Positions 31,258-44,267 of a DNA stretch of 64,000 nucleotides are shown here, in pieces. The DNA comes from Durusdinium trenchii (taxonomy: Eukaryota > Sar > Dinophyceae > Suessiales > Symbiodiniaceae). The position numbers and the translations under genes were made by a program. The notes under the pieces were generated by a model. It was not told the origin of the DNA, ran no database searches, and saw only the letters and a program-made list of their open reading frames with translations. The first letter of the stretch is position 1, and the number at the start of each line of letters is the position of its first letter. The DNA lies in NCBI GenBank assembly GCA_963970005.1, contig CAXAMN010006668.1, forward strand, positions 686,087 through 750,086. Direction: 5' to 3'.

Positions 31258-31383
31258 GTGTGGACAAAGAACGGACACCCACAGGTTCGCCGGATTCTCG
31301 CTGCCGAAGGGGCGGAAGCCCTGAGCTCCTTCTGCTTCAGTTTCCAAGATGGTGCGGCAACCTGTGACCTGCGGCTGCACTGA
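31258..31383 (+). CDS. Short exon-like segment ending in TGA
   Basis: The plus-strand frame reads TKNGHPQVRRILAAEGAEAL, then SSFCFSFQDGAATCDLRLH and TGA. Codon composition is GC-richer than the flanks. No other exon is visible. Confidence 0.3.
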   Translation: MWTKNGHPQVRRILAAEGAEALSSFCFSFQDGAATCDLRLH

Positions 31384-32936
31384 GGGAAGCAGTGCGGAAC
31401 ACAGCATTTTTGGAGGAGCGATGCTTGTTTTTTGCAACGTAAATGGATGCGTTGCAGATGGGACCAGAGCTGCGGAAGAGATATCTTGATCATTCCTGAT
31501 ATATCTTGCTTGAGTGAGTTGGGATGATTGACTTTGAATTAGAACTGCTTGTCTTCGAGCGTGGCAAAGGGAACAAAGGCAGTCCTTTCACGTTGGAGGT
31601 GGTGCGGGCAGTCTCACTGGCCGTTGGTGTTGAGCAAAGTGCAACTTACTTTTGAGAAGTATATATAGTATGCATGTACCCCGTTTCTTCCATATGCCAC
31701 TGGAGTGTTGGCGATCCAAAGGAACCATGTCAGCTATGGAATCTCCGTGATTCCGCCCGCGTCGCGCGAACGACAAAACAAGCGGGTACCATGACCTGCT
31801 GCAGCAATTTGATGTTCTCCCCAGACGGACCTCAAAGGCCACAGGAAAGAAGCGATGAGACGGCCACACATAGAAAGTTAAGGTACCCTTGAAACCCAAA
31901 TCCAATCACTCGTAATTAACAACGCAATAAACATCATGTTGTAGACTGACACTGACCCCGGTGGGTTGCTATTGTTTTTGAGCCCGTAACCCCCGCGCAC
32001 TGATCACATGACAAAGCATTACACGGCAGGTGCTATAAAGCATCATTGAGATGTATAGTTTTCTTCAACCCACAAGATATGGAGGTGACAAATGACGACT
32101 GGAGCAGTACCCGCACTACAATATAGAGGGCAGGAGGGTAGGGACAGCCCCAGAAGAACATTGAAGTTATTCCCCTGTCCGAACTGCATTTAAAAAAAAC
32201 ATTTCTCCAAAAATCCATAGTGGTGTTGAATCTTGTTGGGCATTGTACAATTCATGCAACAGAAAGGGCGTGACCAAGGTTTGGCTGCCACAACATGTCG
32301 TCATAACATGGGACATCCCAACTGGATGGAGGGGATGTCCAACGTTTCTTCCTTTCCGTCTGATTCACCACGGCCTTTGAGGCAACAAGTACAGCAAACA
32401 ACTTGACGACCGCTGTATCAACGTTTAGGACATGATGTTTGGGGACAAAAGGAAGGGTGCATGTTCGGTTGGGGCAGCACAAAACCATGTCTAACAAGGC
32501 CACGAGTAGGCCATGCTACGCCCCGCATCATTGCTTTGATTTGTTGAACATTGGGAAAACCAAGGATTCACACACTCTCTTCGTCACTTTCTGTCCAGGT
32601 TTGTTGGCCAAGGTGGAGAAACATGAACATGGCGCTTTCCAGAGCTGACTTGAGCTTTGGACCACGCTTAAGAACTTTTCATTCGGTGGTTGCTGAGGCG
32701 GTTGCACATGGTGCAACAGTTTCCAGTGGAAGGAAACGTCAGATGACAACACCATTGCGGACTGTGATGCTTCGTGACATGTTCCTTCAGTGTCAGGGGT
32801 TAACAAATTGGATGGCCAGCTGACGACCACAGTCCTGTTTTCGCTCATGCGGTCTTCTTTCAACATGGTTGACGCATCTTTTGCTGATGTCATGAAATTC
32901 AAGTGAACACCTCAGATCTTCAATGAGAGGTCTGTC
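31384..32936. other. No gene seen
   Basis: Short frames on both strands without recognisable motif. Confidence 0.4.
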
Positions 32937-33192
32937 TTTGTGGTTATGTGTTGTGATTGTGATTGTGTGTTTGTGGTTGTGTTTGTGGCTGTGTGTCTGT
33001 GATTGGGTGATTGTGAATGTGCTTGTGGTTGTGCTTGAGGTTGTGTGTTTGTGATTGCGGTTGTGATTGTGAGTTTGCAGTTGTGTTTGTATTGTGTTTG
33101 TGATTGTGTGTTTGTGAATGTGCTTGTGGATGTGTTTGTGGTTGTGTGTTGGTGATTGTGTGTTTGTGGTTGTGTTTGTGATTGTGTTGGTT
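32937..33192. repeat. GT-rich minisatellite, unit about TTGTGNTTGTGTG
   Basis: About 255 bases of degenerate TTGTGATTGTG / TTTGTGGTTGTG units. The minus strand reads as an unbroken His/Asn/Lys/Thr string in several frames, which is a composition effect and not a gene. Confidence 0.9.
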
Positions 33193-36100
33193 GAGGTCCG
33201 GCAGCACCCAGTGCGCTCGGGAGCTGGCGGCTGAGGTCCTGCGGGGAACACTATAGGGCCTCGCGGTTGAGGACGACGCGGAGGACAAGGAGGACGCCGG
33301 CTGACATAAAATCTAACAACCCTCACCTGACAGGTGGGGAACGATCAATGCACGGCCCCATGCCCGACGCCCACAACCGACCAGCGACGAACGACTCACG
33401 TCTCAGACCCCCGACCGATCAGCGATCTGGCGAACTTGGTCGGAACCTGCATGATACCAACGGCAAAATGGATATGAAGTAGTCAACACAAGCGAATGAA
33501 CGCTCGTGCAGGCTGACATCTGTGATATTGAAGACTTGAAGAGGTTGCTTTTATCCTTTTTGTATGCCTGCTGAGCCCCAAAACAGCGAGATCTCAAGTA
33601 CAGGTCAAAATTGAATTGAGTTTGATTGAATTTGGCTACCCACTGAAATGACCCGATTTGACTTTTGGTGAACCTGATAGTTACTGACCACTTGACCATC
33701 CAACTGTGAGGTTTACATGCATAAAGGCTTGCTGTTGGACAGTGAAACTGGACCATGCCACTTTTTACAGACTGGATTGCATCACATCACACAGCTCAAG
33801 CGGATGGTCAAACCCATTTTGCCCAATCATGCTCCATGTACGAGTATATCTGTAGATATGACTCGTGTGGCTCTCATATGACCGACAATTCTGGCGTAAT
33901 CATAGGGACAAAAGGACGACCTGTATATGTCGTATGTTTTAGTTTCTCCGTCTCCGTATCTCAGGTGGTAAAAGAGATGTCAAGAAACACGAGCTCTTTT
34001 GCTGATCAAAAGTAAAGCCCAAGGCCCTTACACTTCAATTGACAAAATTCATACAAGTTCTCCAAAGAAGTACCCAATGTTTTCTTGCGACAGAATGAGA
34101 ATGTACATGTCACAAAAGAAAGGAGCCTTCCAGGTCTCAAAGGAGGGTAGGATATTATATAGGATAGGAACTAGAAAAGGTATTTGTTTCATTTTTTGCT
34201 TTGACCTAGCTGATGGAAGTCACCAGGTGATCCCTGACCGATTCCCACCACTGCACTATATGACCGAACCTGATCACGTTGACCTTACAGTGTACAGCAA
34301 GTTGGGTCTTGTTGCAAGCCCACACAAAAAAAGAAACAAAATGCCTTTTTGCAACTGCAGCAAACTGGATCCTCAGGTGTCTAAAGACATCGGATCAGTC
34401 TTGAGATATGTCCATCCCAAACACTCCCAAAACGACCAACCGGTCGCCCCCCCTGGTCGGACGACCGGCGTGTCGTTTCTTGAGCCTTCAGTTGTTCCTC
34501 TCCGATGGTGAGGTCAACGCCTTCCAGTGACCTGTCAACTCGCTCGACCGGACCGTACGGTCGAAGCGAGAACGACCGGGGGATTCACGTCCACAACAGA
34601 TCATTCGGGTTCTGACCATGCTGCAAGGCTTTGCCTATCCGCATAGAAAAAAGTGAATTCTAAATGATGCAGAAATCGTTTCAATCTGTATCTTTTGGGA
34701 GGGCTATATCTGTGAATGGATGTTGATCTCCAAATTCGCTTCATTTTGTGAGCCTCCCCGATCCAGATCCCGCACGGGGACGATCTCGGAGTCCCCCAAC
34801 ACCATCTTGGGGATCGGCCAGAGTGGTCCGTCTTCGGATTTACCAATCAGGTGAGGATTTTGCACCGGGGAAGCAAAATAGTTGCGCATGCTACCCCCAT
34901 GGCCCGCCAGTTGGCCCATGCATTTCATCTGCATGAAGATGATATACCCATCGCTACCCATCGCAGCCGAGAAGCTGCGAGGCGTCAAAGCCAAAGGGCT
35001 GAACCTGTGGAACCACCTGCGGGGCCTCGGCTATTCAGGACATCTGGACCATCCATCGTTATCATCTGGATGGACTCCAATCATTCTCAGAAGGTAGTTA
35101 GACCATGTTAGAACCCCCAAACCCACCCCAAGCACCTTCTGGGTAGGTAGTTCGAGAGCTAGGGAAAATGGGTTGTTAAATATGTTTCGACCTTCTTACA
35201 GGACTTTCCTACGCACCTGTACACACCATTACTTCCGGCCAGTGTATGGCGAAAGGAACAGCGATATATAGAGTGTTCATTGAGAAAAGCAAAAGCAGCT
35301 TCCCAAGTGCACCAAAAGCACAGCCATGCATACAAGTATTATCATGTATCAGTCTACCCTTTGACATGGACATGGATAGTACTTGACCAATCCTAGAATA
35401 CCTCCAACATCCTCCAACATCGAGCACTCAAATACACCAGGCCACTCCATGCAATGGCAAACAAAGGAATCTCTCCTGGATAGATCCCTTGTTCATCTCG
35501 GTAAGTCAGCTTTAATTGTTTTAATATGCAATTACTTCAAGCTAGAAGAAAACGGTTCTTGGACAACAACCTGGCCAAGGTGAACATGCTCCCAATGGAG
35601 CTATGGCCAATCCCGAATAAAACTCTTAGCGCTTGTTCCCAAACCAGCAAGGAGCTTTGATCACCCTAAGCTGCCAACTTCAAACAACCCCCTTGTCACT
35701 GCTCAGTTCAAAAATCCCTATCGTCTGAACTAACATGAACCCAGGAGCTCCAAGTAATTACATGTAATTACCTTCCTGAGAGGGTGTTTGGAAATGGTTT
35801 CAGGGTCTAAATACCTTCTGGGGATGTACTTGACACGCCACCGACCACCACGTGCTCCACCGCACCACCCCTCGCCACCGTTCGACTTCCCATGTGAACC
35901 TCATGTGCCCCGGTGCTTTCGCCTGGGGTTCCTGGAAGAGTTGATGGCTGTATGGACAGGTCGCGGACTTCGTACAACAGCCTGGGAGCCGGGTGGACCT
36001 GTGCCGACCCCCTTGGAACAAAATGCAGACGACGAATGGTTGGTCCAAATTGTTTGTTAAACATGGACCTGTAGATGTGCTGAAGCCTCCCAGTTTTCCC

Positions 36101-37240
36101 ATTTCACCATCTATATGCCTGCAGCTACGTCTCAAGAATCGGGTGCGGAACCGGGTGATTCTTCAGGAGATGGTCAGCGGCCCGATCTGGAACAAATGCC
36201 CGTTATCTCAAGAATCATGTGCAAATGATGACCGTCGGCACTTCGCACCCGGGTCGGCAGATGGAAAGGACATTTGGAAGATATTCGCAGGTATATTATG
36301 GTAGAAACCACATGTATATTAAGATGAAAAGGACATTTGGTATATTAAATTATACTAAAGCATATTTACTGTAGAAACTCTGGGTTCTGAATCTTGGACC
36401 CCCAACAACATTCCTGGATCGGTCCTTGATCGGTGGTAAAAGGAAAAGTCATCCTCTCCATCTGAAAACAACATACAGATCCGGATCCAATCACCTCAAG
36501 ATTATGATTGAATCCGATTGACCTTTCAAACTCCCACCGATTGCCCATCCCCCAACATCCTCACATCTGCCGGACCCACCGACGCTTCGGCCTCGAAGGA
36601 AGTACCAACAGGGTTCCTGTCAAGCTCGACTCCAAACTCCCATGAGGCACCGATTTGGCATCCAGAAACCAAGTGACGCTGTATTATCCTGCCTGAGGAG
36701 TAACTTGAGTAGTTGCACATTCAATGTGTTTGTTCACACCGCTGCTGCGCTCATGATGCTCATGATGTGCATAAAATTGAGACACAACCAGCTGGTGTCA
36801 TGACATGGGTTGGGGTGAGGACGGGGTCGGATGTGTTTCCGGTATATACACGTCAGGCACTTATGTACACGGCCCTTGTGCTTTCCGGCTACTACATACC
36901 TTTCAACTGTCTTCTACAGGCAGCTGATGATTGTTCTGTTTGTATGTACTTCATGCTCTTGCTGTCCGTTTTCTACACGCTGATGTTTGTTCTGCTTGTC
37001 TGTGCTTGGAACTTGTTGTTATGCTTCCAGTGTTCAACTCCGTTCACAAACCCGAAGGCCCTAAGGGCTGTTCTGGTGTGTATGTACTTTTTCCTGGCAC
37101 TGGTTTGCTTGGGTTGCACGACTTGATGGCGTTCCTACTTGCGTGCTCCTGCATGTACAGCCGACCCAACCGACCTATTTTTCGGGTGTGCCAAGGACCT
37201 CTCGTTCTCCTTAATACGTCCATACATACAACAGTTCCTG
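33193..37240. other. Gene-poor stretch with GGTCG/CGACC-rich patches
   Basis: CGACC-rich patches lie at 33355-33445 and 34430-34580. One protein-like plus-strand text at 34930-35060 (IAAEKLRGVKAKGLNLWNHL) overlaps another open frame and has no splice support. A Cys/Leu-rich open frame at 36713-37126 looks membrane-like only because the DNA is T-rich. Confidence 0.35.
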
Positions 37241-37242
37241 CT

Positions 37243-37293
37243 TTCTCTCTCTCTCTCTATATGCATATAAATTATCTGTGTGTGTGTGTGTCC
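37243..37293. repeat. (CT)n and (GT)n microsatellites
   Basis: A CTCTCTCTCTCTAT run followed after 18 bases by GTGTGTGTGTGTGTG. Confidence 0.9.
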
Positions 37294-37439
37294 CCACCTG
37301 TCAGGTGAGGGTCTCTAGCTCAATGGGCTGTCGGGGCTTAAGCAGGCTGGAGCGTGCTGGACCTCTACGGGTCCGGATGGAGTGGAGAGTGCTGGACCTC
37401 TATGGGCTCGGGCAGTAGAGTGGTGTGTACTAGACCAAG

Positions 37440-37875
37440 GCACATGAGAAAACACAGGTCAGAATACATACCAGAACAAACGTTGGAACACTTGCCTGAT
37501 GTCAGAAGATGCCCAAGCAATATCAGAATACATGACAGAACACATGTCAGGTGTCGGAACATCTGTCTGAACAATTGGCAAAGCTTTGTTGACAGAAAGC
37601 GTGTCAGAATACCTGACAGAACAACGTCAGAACCGAAGTCGGACAGTATGTCTCAACACACGTCAGACCGCATGCCAGGGTTGATGCGAAAGCACATGTC
37701 AGTAGCGCACACAAGAAGATATGTCAGAACTCATGTCAGACTTCGCGGCAGGACGTCTGTCAGAACACTTGCAAACAAGGACATCAGAACACATACGAGA
37801 CTTGATGCCAGAACAAATGTCCGAACAACGTATCAATGCGCACATGTCAGGCAGCGTTTGTCAGGATAGTCAATA
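37440..37875. repeat. Degenerate minisatellite, core ACATGTCAGAAC
   Basis: Variants of (G/A)TCAGAACACATGTCAGA recur some 15-20 times over 430 bases with irregular spacing. The plus-strand translation is an open Arg/His/Thr string with no domain. This is an old, diverged tandem repeat. Confidence 0.75.
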
Positions 37876-38293
37876 CATGTGTCCAGCCTTCTTCCAAATA
37901 GCCTCTTGGGGTCGGATCACTCGAAGCAAAGTAATTTGCTGTGCTGATGTGTTTTGTTCATGTGTTTTCTTTGTAGGTTGAAGGGGATCAAGGAACAATT
38001 GACAACATGACACAGTGTTCAGGAGAATTCAAGCCAATGCATGCTTAGGCAATGTTATATAGACTATTCGTGCAAACACATCATGTCTTCTGAATCTAGA
38101 TCTTGAATGATTGGATGACCATTCAACATGCTCAGATCATGTGAAGGTTGTCCGTTTTGTTTCGTTCATGGACGTCCGCTCTCCCGGGAACCCAGCAACA
38201 AAGAAACACAGGTCGGACTGACACGGGTCTCACGGACTGTCGGGCTGTTGATACATATATCCGGATTCTATGATCTGTTTAAAGAAACACACA

Positions 38294-38401
38294 CAGACGC
38301 TCCAAACATCCCTTGGTCCCTCAAAACCTAGGGATTTGAGACCCCGGACCCCTCTATATGAGGGTCCTGTCCTTTCATATGAGGGTCCCGGAGTGTCTGA
38401 G
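38294..38401 (-). mobile_element. MITE-like element, copy 1 (108 bp)
   Basis: Bounded by 10-base inverted ends CAGACGCTCC and GGAGTGTCTG. Its reverse complement matches the copy at 55322-55424 over nearly its whole length, with few differences and a short indel. Internal text includes CCTCATATGAAAGGAC. No coding capacity. No clear target-site duplication is visible. Confidence 0.75.
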
Positions 38402-38654
38402 TAAAGTTTGAACACTGGTCACTGACATGGTCACTTTGGAGCCCCAAAATCCCATTTTCGCCGAAGAAGGCCTGTAGTTGAATCTGCGCAATGTTCACCG
38501 TGCCCCTTTGCCCTGAAGAGCCCTGGTGTGAATAGGCGCAGTCTCCTCAGGGTCGAGAACACAAACAAAATCTCACGTACCGAGTACCGGGCGCAGGATC
38601 CTGTGGGTGTGGGTCCAATTTGGATCGAACCCAGGTTCGCAGTGTTTAGTGTCA

Positions 38655-38835
38655 CGCTAGTAGTAACAGGTGCCACGCTAGTAGTAACAGGTGCCTTACT
38701 AGTAGTAACAAGAAGCTAGTAGAAACAAGTGCCTTACTATTAGCAACAAGAAGCTACTAGTAACAAGTGCATCGCTACTAGTAACAAGTGCCTTACTACT
38801 AGTAACAATAAGAATTAGAATTTGTAACAAGTGTT
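38655..38835. repeat. CTAGTAGTAACA array
   Basis: About ten units of CTAGTAGTAACAAGTGCC or CTAGTAGTAACAAGAAG with spacing of 18-30 bases. It shares TAGTAACAAGAAGCTA with the palindrome at 3741-3776. Confidence 0.85.
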
Positions 38836-39989
38836 TGTGGTACGCCAGTACATCCAACCACATTGAGGGGGTTGGTGGCCAGTGACCCCCTCGCAAGTAC
38901 GGTCGGCTTCAACGAGGGTAAACTGCATCTTCCCAGCCCATGTCTTTTGGCAAGTGCTCATTCAAGGTTTCGGGGAATCTATTGTTCCTCTAAAGTCGTT
39001 ATTGAAATGGCCCCCTTCAAAGGGAACTCACAAAATCAACATTGAGAATCTTATTGACATATGACTCATATAAGATATTATAAGATTACAGTATATTTAT
39101 CCGATGCTATTACTGAACACGGCTGGCTGGACAATGCTAGAAACTGAGTTGTAAACCGAACTTATTCCTTGACCTTCTTAAGTGATCTGAATCTGTTTAT
39201 CTTCGCTCCTTTACCTTCTAGCCCATGGACTGGGTTGAGAGCTGCATTTGCTGACCAAACGAGACTAGTCAATGAAATTACACATGGGGTGAGTTTTTGT
39301 CACTGTCCAAGATTCCTACAATCCGTATGAGTTTGGACCTTCCACTCGCTGACTTCCGCAAAAGACTTTCAGGGCCGGAGTGACAAGTGAGGTTTTGTCT
39401 GGTTGGTTGGATCACAGCGAGCAGCTCTTGGACTCACTTTGATGATCGAACGTGATCGTGCTTGGACCTGTAGACCTTTAAAAGCATCCCCAACTCAGAG
39501 ACCAAACTGACACTGGACAAACACACCTCGAAGCCAAGTGAACTGCAGTCGAAGATCCATGACGTGTGATTTAAATTTGATGAAGTGCTTTCTATATTTG
39601 AAGCTCCGCCTCCCCTTGCCATGGGAACCCCCAAAAAGTCCAATTGAGGACGCCGGGAGACCGGCTGGTCGGCTGGTCGTCCTCCTTCGCTGTGTTTCAC
39701 ACGGTTTCGGTGCGTTTCACACTGCTAAGGCTCGACCTTTGTGGCAACATCCGTGCTCCCAATACCTGTCGACTTCGTTTCGGTGCCGCAGAGTCCGTGG
39801 ATCAGTGAGACACCCGTGGTGCGGCAGAATGGATGGGGTATGATGGGGTGATAGATGTGCATGATTCCTGCACGGTAATCTTTCTCACTTCTGGGAGCTG
39901 CATTCAGTTTGTACCCATTGTGAGAAACCCCTTGACTGCAGAAACAAAAAGAAAACATATATTGCTTGTCACGACTAGCTAGTCCATAC

Positions 39990-40132
39990 TTTTCCTCTCT
40001 GTCTCCCTCTCTCTCTATTGTATCTATATTACATGTATTTCTTTCATTTTATTTCTTTCTCTGTCTCTTTCTCTCTCTTTCTCTCTCTCTGACTTTATTT
40101 ACCTTTTTTGTCTCTCTCTCTCTCTCTGCAGG
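39990..40132. repeat. Polypyrimidine (CT)n tract ending in TGCAG
   Basis: About 140 bases of CTCTCTNTCT broken by short TATATT interruptions, ending TCTCTCTGCAG. This is a perfect 3' splice-site look-alike, but no exon follows. Confidence 0.85.
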
Positions 40133-42698
40133 GGCAAAGCCTGACCGCGAACAAAATTCAGAAGCATAAACCTGGTTGCCCTCGCCATTTGGCGGTCCGA
40201 TTCTCAAAAGAGTGGCTGATGGCTGATTTCTGATGGTGAAATTGGGTCCTTAAGAAAGTGCCGAATGCACTTGATCATAATATATACACTCCCGAAAACT
40301 AACATGGAAGTGGAGAATGGCCCCTTGGAAGACCACTTTCCACTACAAACAGGTGGTTTTCCACTTCCGTGTGTGTTCCAGCGAGAGTAATGGCTGACTG
40401 GATGGAGTCGGAGAGAGCGAACACATACCACGAGCTGGACAACTGCGAGTAGGACGAACTGACATCACGAGGGCAACACATCCCGACCAGCAATAGAAAG
40501 AACGCACAGAACCGTTGTTGCCACGTTGCTTCTATCTGTTGCAATATACTGCATCCACCAAAGGACAAAGCCCAAAAAAACGCCATGTTTATATATGTTT
40601 ATTATATATCAACAAACAAACTGCACCCATGAAAAAAAAGTAACAACGCAACGTTGCAGGGTCATTCACGGTGCAAGGACACTTGGGGCATCTATTTAAC
40701 TCTTGGACCATCTTCGACCTTTCAAATATATGGTCTTGGATGCTCTATGATTCTATGATGTGGGTACCTGACGAAATCCCCTCGGATTCGAAGCATCCTG
40801 AGTCCCGTTCAGTGACCAGTTCTGCGTGCATTTAGGATGGAGTTTCTGGATACCAGATCCCTGAAGTGCACTGGACAATCATTTCGCGTCTTTCGCTTCT
40901 CTGATCAAGTGACCAGCAAATGTTCCTCGGTCTCTTCTTCTGTGGCTCCTGCACACACGACACGGAAATCCTGTTCGCCCCAAGTGTGGATGATGGGGAC
41001 TACAGCTTGGACCTCAAGTTGGCAATAAGAATCAAAAAACAACCACATTGTTTTGCAGTCCCCACCTTGTGTTTATCAAGCCCCAACAACCACAGGATTG
41101 GAGTTGTGGAAGCTCTTGGGCTAAGGGCTTGCGCGAGCTCTTCTAGCTGTGGCTGTAAATGACATGTGTCCTACTGTCAAATGGCCATTGATGGCCAACA
41201 TTCTGCGGCCATTGACATCTTGATGGATAGAAGTCAAGTCAATGCCAGTGCATCGAATCTGACTGCTACTTTCCCTCACGACCTGCCTTCCATGCCATCT
41301 CCTTGATATCGCCAGATGTCGTGCCTCTTCAATATTTGGGGATGTTCCGCATTGTTCGGCCCCATCAGAAGTTCAAGGGGACCTCAACAACCGGAATAGA
41401 TGCAGGAATTGCTCAGGCAAATACATGAGCACCGATCTGTGGAGAAAACCATGAACCTTCTCAGACGTTTTTGCTTAGCTATATAAACATGTCATATCCT
41501 TGAGGTATCTGAATGGACATGGCAAGAATTCAACTGATAGTGACACCCCGATGCCAACACCTTACTTTATATTTGTACATTGTACACATATATGCAAGAT
41601 AGTGCACAAACATCAGTGCCATCATTTCGTCTAGATCGATGATGTTTGGTTCAAACATGTAGACAACCTCCAGCAGCAAACAATCTTCTCAATGGACGCT
41701 GTTTTCTCCGCCAACGAAAAATGCTGCGAATCAAACCGAGGTTGGTTCAAGCATCGATACTCGATGAGAATCAGATCGCCGATCGTATCAGTCGCCCTTG
41801 CGAAATCGACAAGATATTGCTGCAGGCTTGCCGCTCAATTTAGCTGACAAAAAACAGCAAACTGAACATTGCTCAGAATGGATAGACAATCCTGCCAACC
41901 CCACCGCGAATGGAACGCTTGTATAAATCGCGTGGAAAGCAACTATTCCTGGCCTGATGTTGTGGCGCCATCCGTCAAGAGGGTCACTTTTCAGAACAAT
42001 CGGTCACTTGATTCTGAGCTTCGATGAACACTATGGGTCATCAAATCTTTGGTTTAGGGGCCGAAATCTGCCAGTTTGTGAGGGACATTTTGCCGTCAAA
42101 ACATGTCGACGTCGACACAACCTCGAAAAACATTGGATAGAGTTCGATACTGGCACGACCACTCGCCGCCCAAAAGGTTCGTCCTCCCAATAGAAAAAAA
42201 CCCTTGCAGGAGTGATGCTTGGATGATGTTTCATGTGGGTTTGGTAGAACGTAGTTCCAGTAATCACAAGTCTACCTGTCTGGACTTCCAAGTGGACTGA
42301 TGAAGTTCCACACATAGAGGTAGAGTCCGAAATGTGAAGCCGAGCCAAGGGGTGGCCCGTCATTGGTTTTTTGGAAGGCTGATAGAACATGATAGAACAA
42401 TTTTTCACATTGGACCACCTGTGAGATAGAAAACCTCCAACCACTTCACAGTGTTGTCTTGTGCGAGGCAGTGCTAAGAATCGAAGTCCTCAAACACCAG
42501 TGGGAAGGGGACACCTTTGCTTTACTGTAAAGCCCTTTGCCTGCATGCACGCAGCCGAACGGAACGGATGGGTCTGTCTGAAGAATTGGACTGTGGTTGG
42601 CCGCTGATGGCTCACGTGCTGACCACTATATCGAAAAAACCGCAGTGGTGAACTCATCAGTTCATCCAAAGAGACCACTGTTTTCCATCAGACCCTAT

Positions 42699-42790
42699 CT
42701 ATCAATCTATCTTTCTTTCTTATCTATCTATCCATCTACATATTTATCTATCTATCTACCTATCTATCTATCTATCGAACGATACATACA
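42699..42790. repeat. (TATC)n microsatellite
   Basis: Degenerate CTATCTATCTAT units over about 90 bases. Confidence 0.9.
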
Positions 42791-43274
42791 TGACATTACA
42801 TTGCATTGCTTTACATGTCATTTGATGACATTATACACGTTGCACTACACTACACCGGAGCTGTCCGAATCAACTCCCATCAGCTCTTTGTTTTTTGGGA
42901 AAGCAATGACATACCCCCCCGGTGCTCTTTTTGTGCACTGCAGCACTGCGTCGCCAGAAAGAACCTGGCCAGGAAATCAAATCACTACACAGGTCATCCA
43001 TTCAAACGGACTAATGGAATGGAATCCACGTCCGGTGATGGGAGACTAAAACAACGTAACCCCAGCTCCGATCGATTGCTCAAGCTCTTACAGCTTATGA
43101 CTCGCCTGAATAATCTCCAATCAGGCCAACACTGCCTGCGCGAAACCAAAAAAGCACAGTGAAGTAGCACATCAGCCTCAAAGCAGCCCAAGCCACCACA
43201 TCTTCCAAATTCCAAGTTCCAGCTCTTACAGCTGATTTCGATTGTTCTGTGTGAGCAAAATGCCACTTCAAATA

Positions 43275-43631
43275 TCAAACTGACGCGTCTTTCTCCGCCT
43301 TCAGCTCGGCCACTGCTGCCGATACCGCCTGGCGCTTCTCCGCCTTTGCGGCCTCCAACTTCTCAGTTGCATCCACCAAATCCAAGCGCAACCTCCTATT
43401 CTCATCCCGAAGCCGCAGCACATTCTCGTCCACCACCGCCCGGTAGCTCCTCATTTCTCGAAGATCATGGAACCAGGCTCGCTCATACTTTCCTCTGCCC
43501 TTCCCAGTCTTGCCTCCGAATGCAGGGGCAGTATTCCTGATCACAGCATCGTAATCTTGCTGATTGAACCTGGTCCACGGCGGAGGAAGCAGGCTCTGGC
43601 GGTGGCAGGCTTGTATCCATGGCTCTCTCAA
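43275..43631 (-). CDS. Coiled-coil protein, C-terminal exon
   Basis: A minus-strand frame ending TGA at 43275-43277. It reads FNQQDYDAVIRNTAPAFGGK, a Gly/Lys turn (TGKGRGKYERAWFHDLREMR), then a long charged coiled coil (ENVLRLRDENRRLRLDLVDA, TEKLEAAKAEKRQAVSAAVA) to the stop. The likely 5' limit of this exon is at AG|GTTCAATC (about 43570), because homology with the broken copy at 44.27 kb begins exactly there. Upstream, MDTSLPPPEPASSAVDQ in another frame could be the first exon. A cytoskeletal or scaffold role is possible; no family recognised. Confidence 0.5.
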   Translation of the reverse strand: MREPWIQACHRQSLLPPPWTRFNQQDYDAVIRNTAPAFGGKTGKGRGKYERAWFHDLREMRSYRAVVDENVLRLRDENRRLRLDLVDATEKLEAAKAEKRQAVSAAVAELKAEKDASV

Positions 43632-43918
43632 GGGAGCTGCGCAAAATGAGTCCAGGCGGTATTCGAACCTGCTGTGACAACTTCAAGTCGGTCATGTGGC
43701 CTGGAGATTCTAACATCTGTGGTTAGCACGGTGAACGCGCTCTGCTATAGTCGCTTATAGCCTCAAAAAAACGCTGTCAACATCAGCTGAGTTGGTATCA
43801 AGTGCGTGCAACGTAAAAATTTCTGGTCAGGCAACACTTTGCAGGCATGAATGCGACCAAATGGTCTTCGCAACGGGCTCCCTCTAGGAAGCTGCATGTT
43901 GTAGCAGCACGCAGGCCC

Positions 43919-44181
43919 TGAACCGAAAGGCCTATGAAGATGGTGCCAACTAAACACTTCAATGTCTGATCTTCACATCCTTACGGCTACTGACTTGATC
44001 ACCAGTCAAACCCCTGACAAAATATTACAGTTCTGGAGCTCTTGCAGCTCTGAAGTTTTTACAGACCGCGGCCGAGTTGTGGTGTAGCTCTCAGCTCTTG
44101 ATGCTGGGTCACCTTGGGAAATGGTAAAAGGCCTTGAACCAAAAGGCCCATGAAGATGGTGCCAACCAAACACCTCAATTT
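43919..44181 (+). repeat. Two direct copies of a 47-bp sequence
   Basis: TGAACCGAAAGGCCTATGAA at 43920 and TGAACCAAAAGGCCCATGAA at 44135 each continue into GATGGTGCCAACNAAACACN, with about 90% identity. They lie between the coiled-coil ORF and its inverted broken copy, and so are part of the same rearrangement. Confidence 0.8.
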
Positions 44182-44267
44182 GTGCGCAAGCTGCAAGCCA
44201 AGAACTTGTGAACCTAAAACAAGCTACAGCAATGCAATTACCAAAAGTTTCTGGGGCAACGCGGCCG

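Larger units (their letters stand above)
38836..43274. other. Gene-poor stretch with simple repeats
   Basis: Contains the polypyrimidine and TATC tracts listed separately. No protein-like frame or splice pattern was found between them. Confidence 0.4.

Noticed and set aside
32937..33326. His/Asn/Thr-rich protein on the minus strand
   Set aside because: It is the translation of a GT-rich minisatellite; several frames are equally open.
36713..37126. Apparent multi-pass membrane protein (Leu/Cys/Phe-rich)
   Set aside because: The DNA is T-rich, which gives hydrophobic codons automatically. No partner exons or conserved charges.
37354..37869. 171-codon Arg/His-rich plus-strand frame
   Set aside because: Explained by the degenerate ACATGTCAGAAC repeat.
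37440..37875. CRISPR-like spaced repeats
   Set aside because: Repeats are diverged, unevenly spaced and in a eukaryotic context without cas genes.
39990..40145. 3' splice site after the long polypyrimidine tract (TCTCTGCAG|GGGC)
   Set aside because: Strong by sequence, but no coding frame of any length follows it.
43650..43740. tRNA or tRNA-derived SINE on the minus strand (TAGCAGAGCG as box A, GGTTCGAATAC as box B)
   Set aside because: Box spacing is long, I could not pair an acceptor or anticodon stem, and the region also reads as a possible 5' exon.
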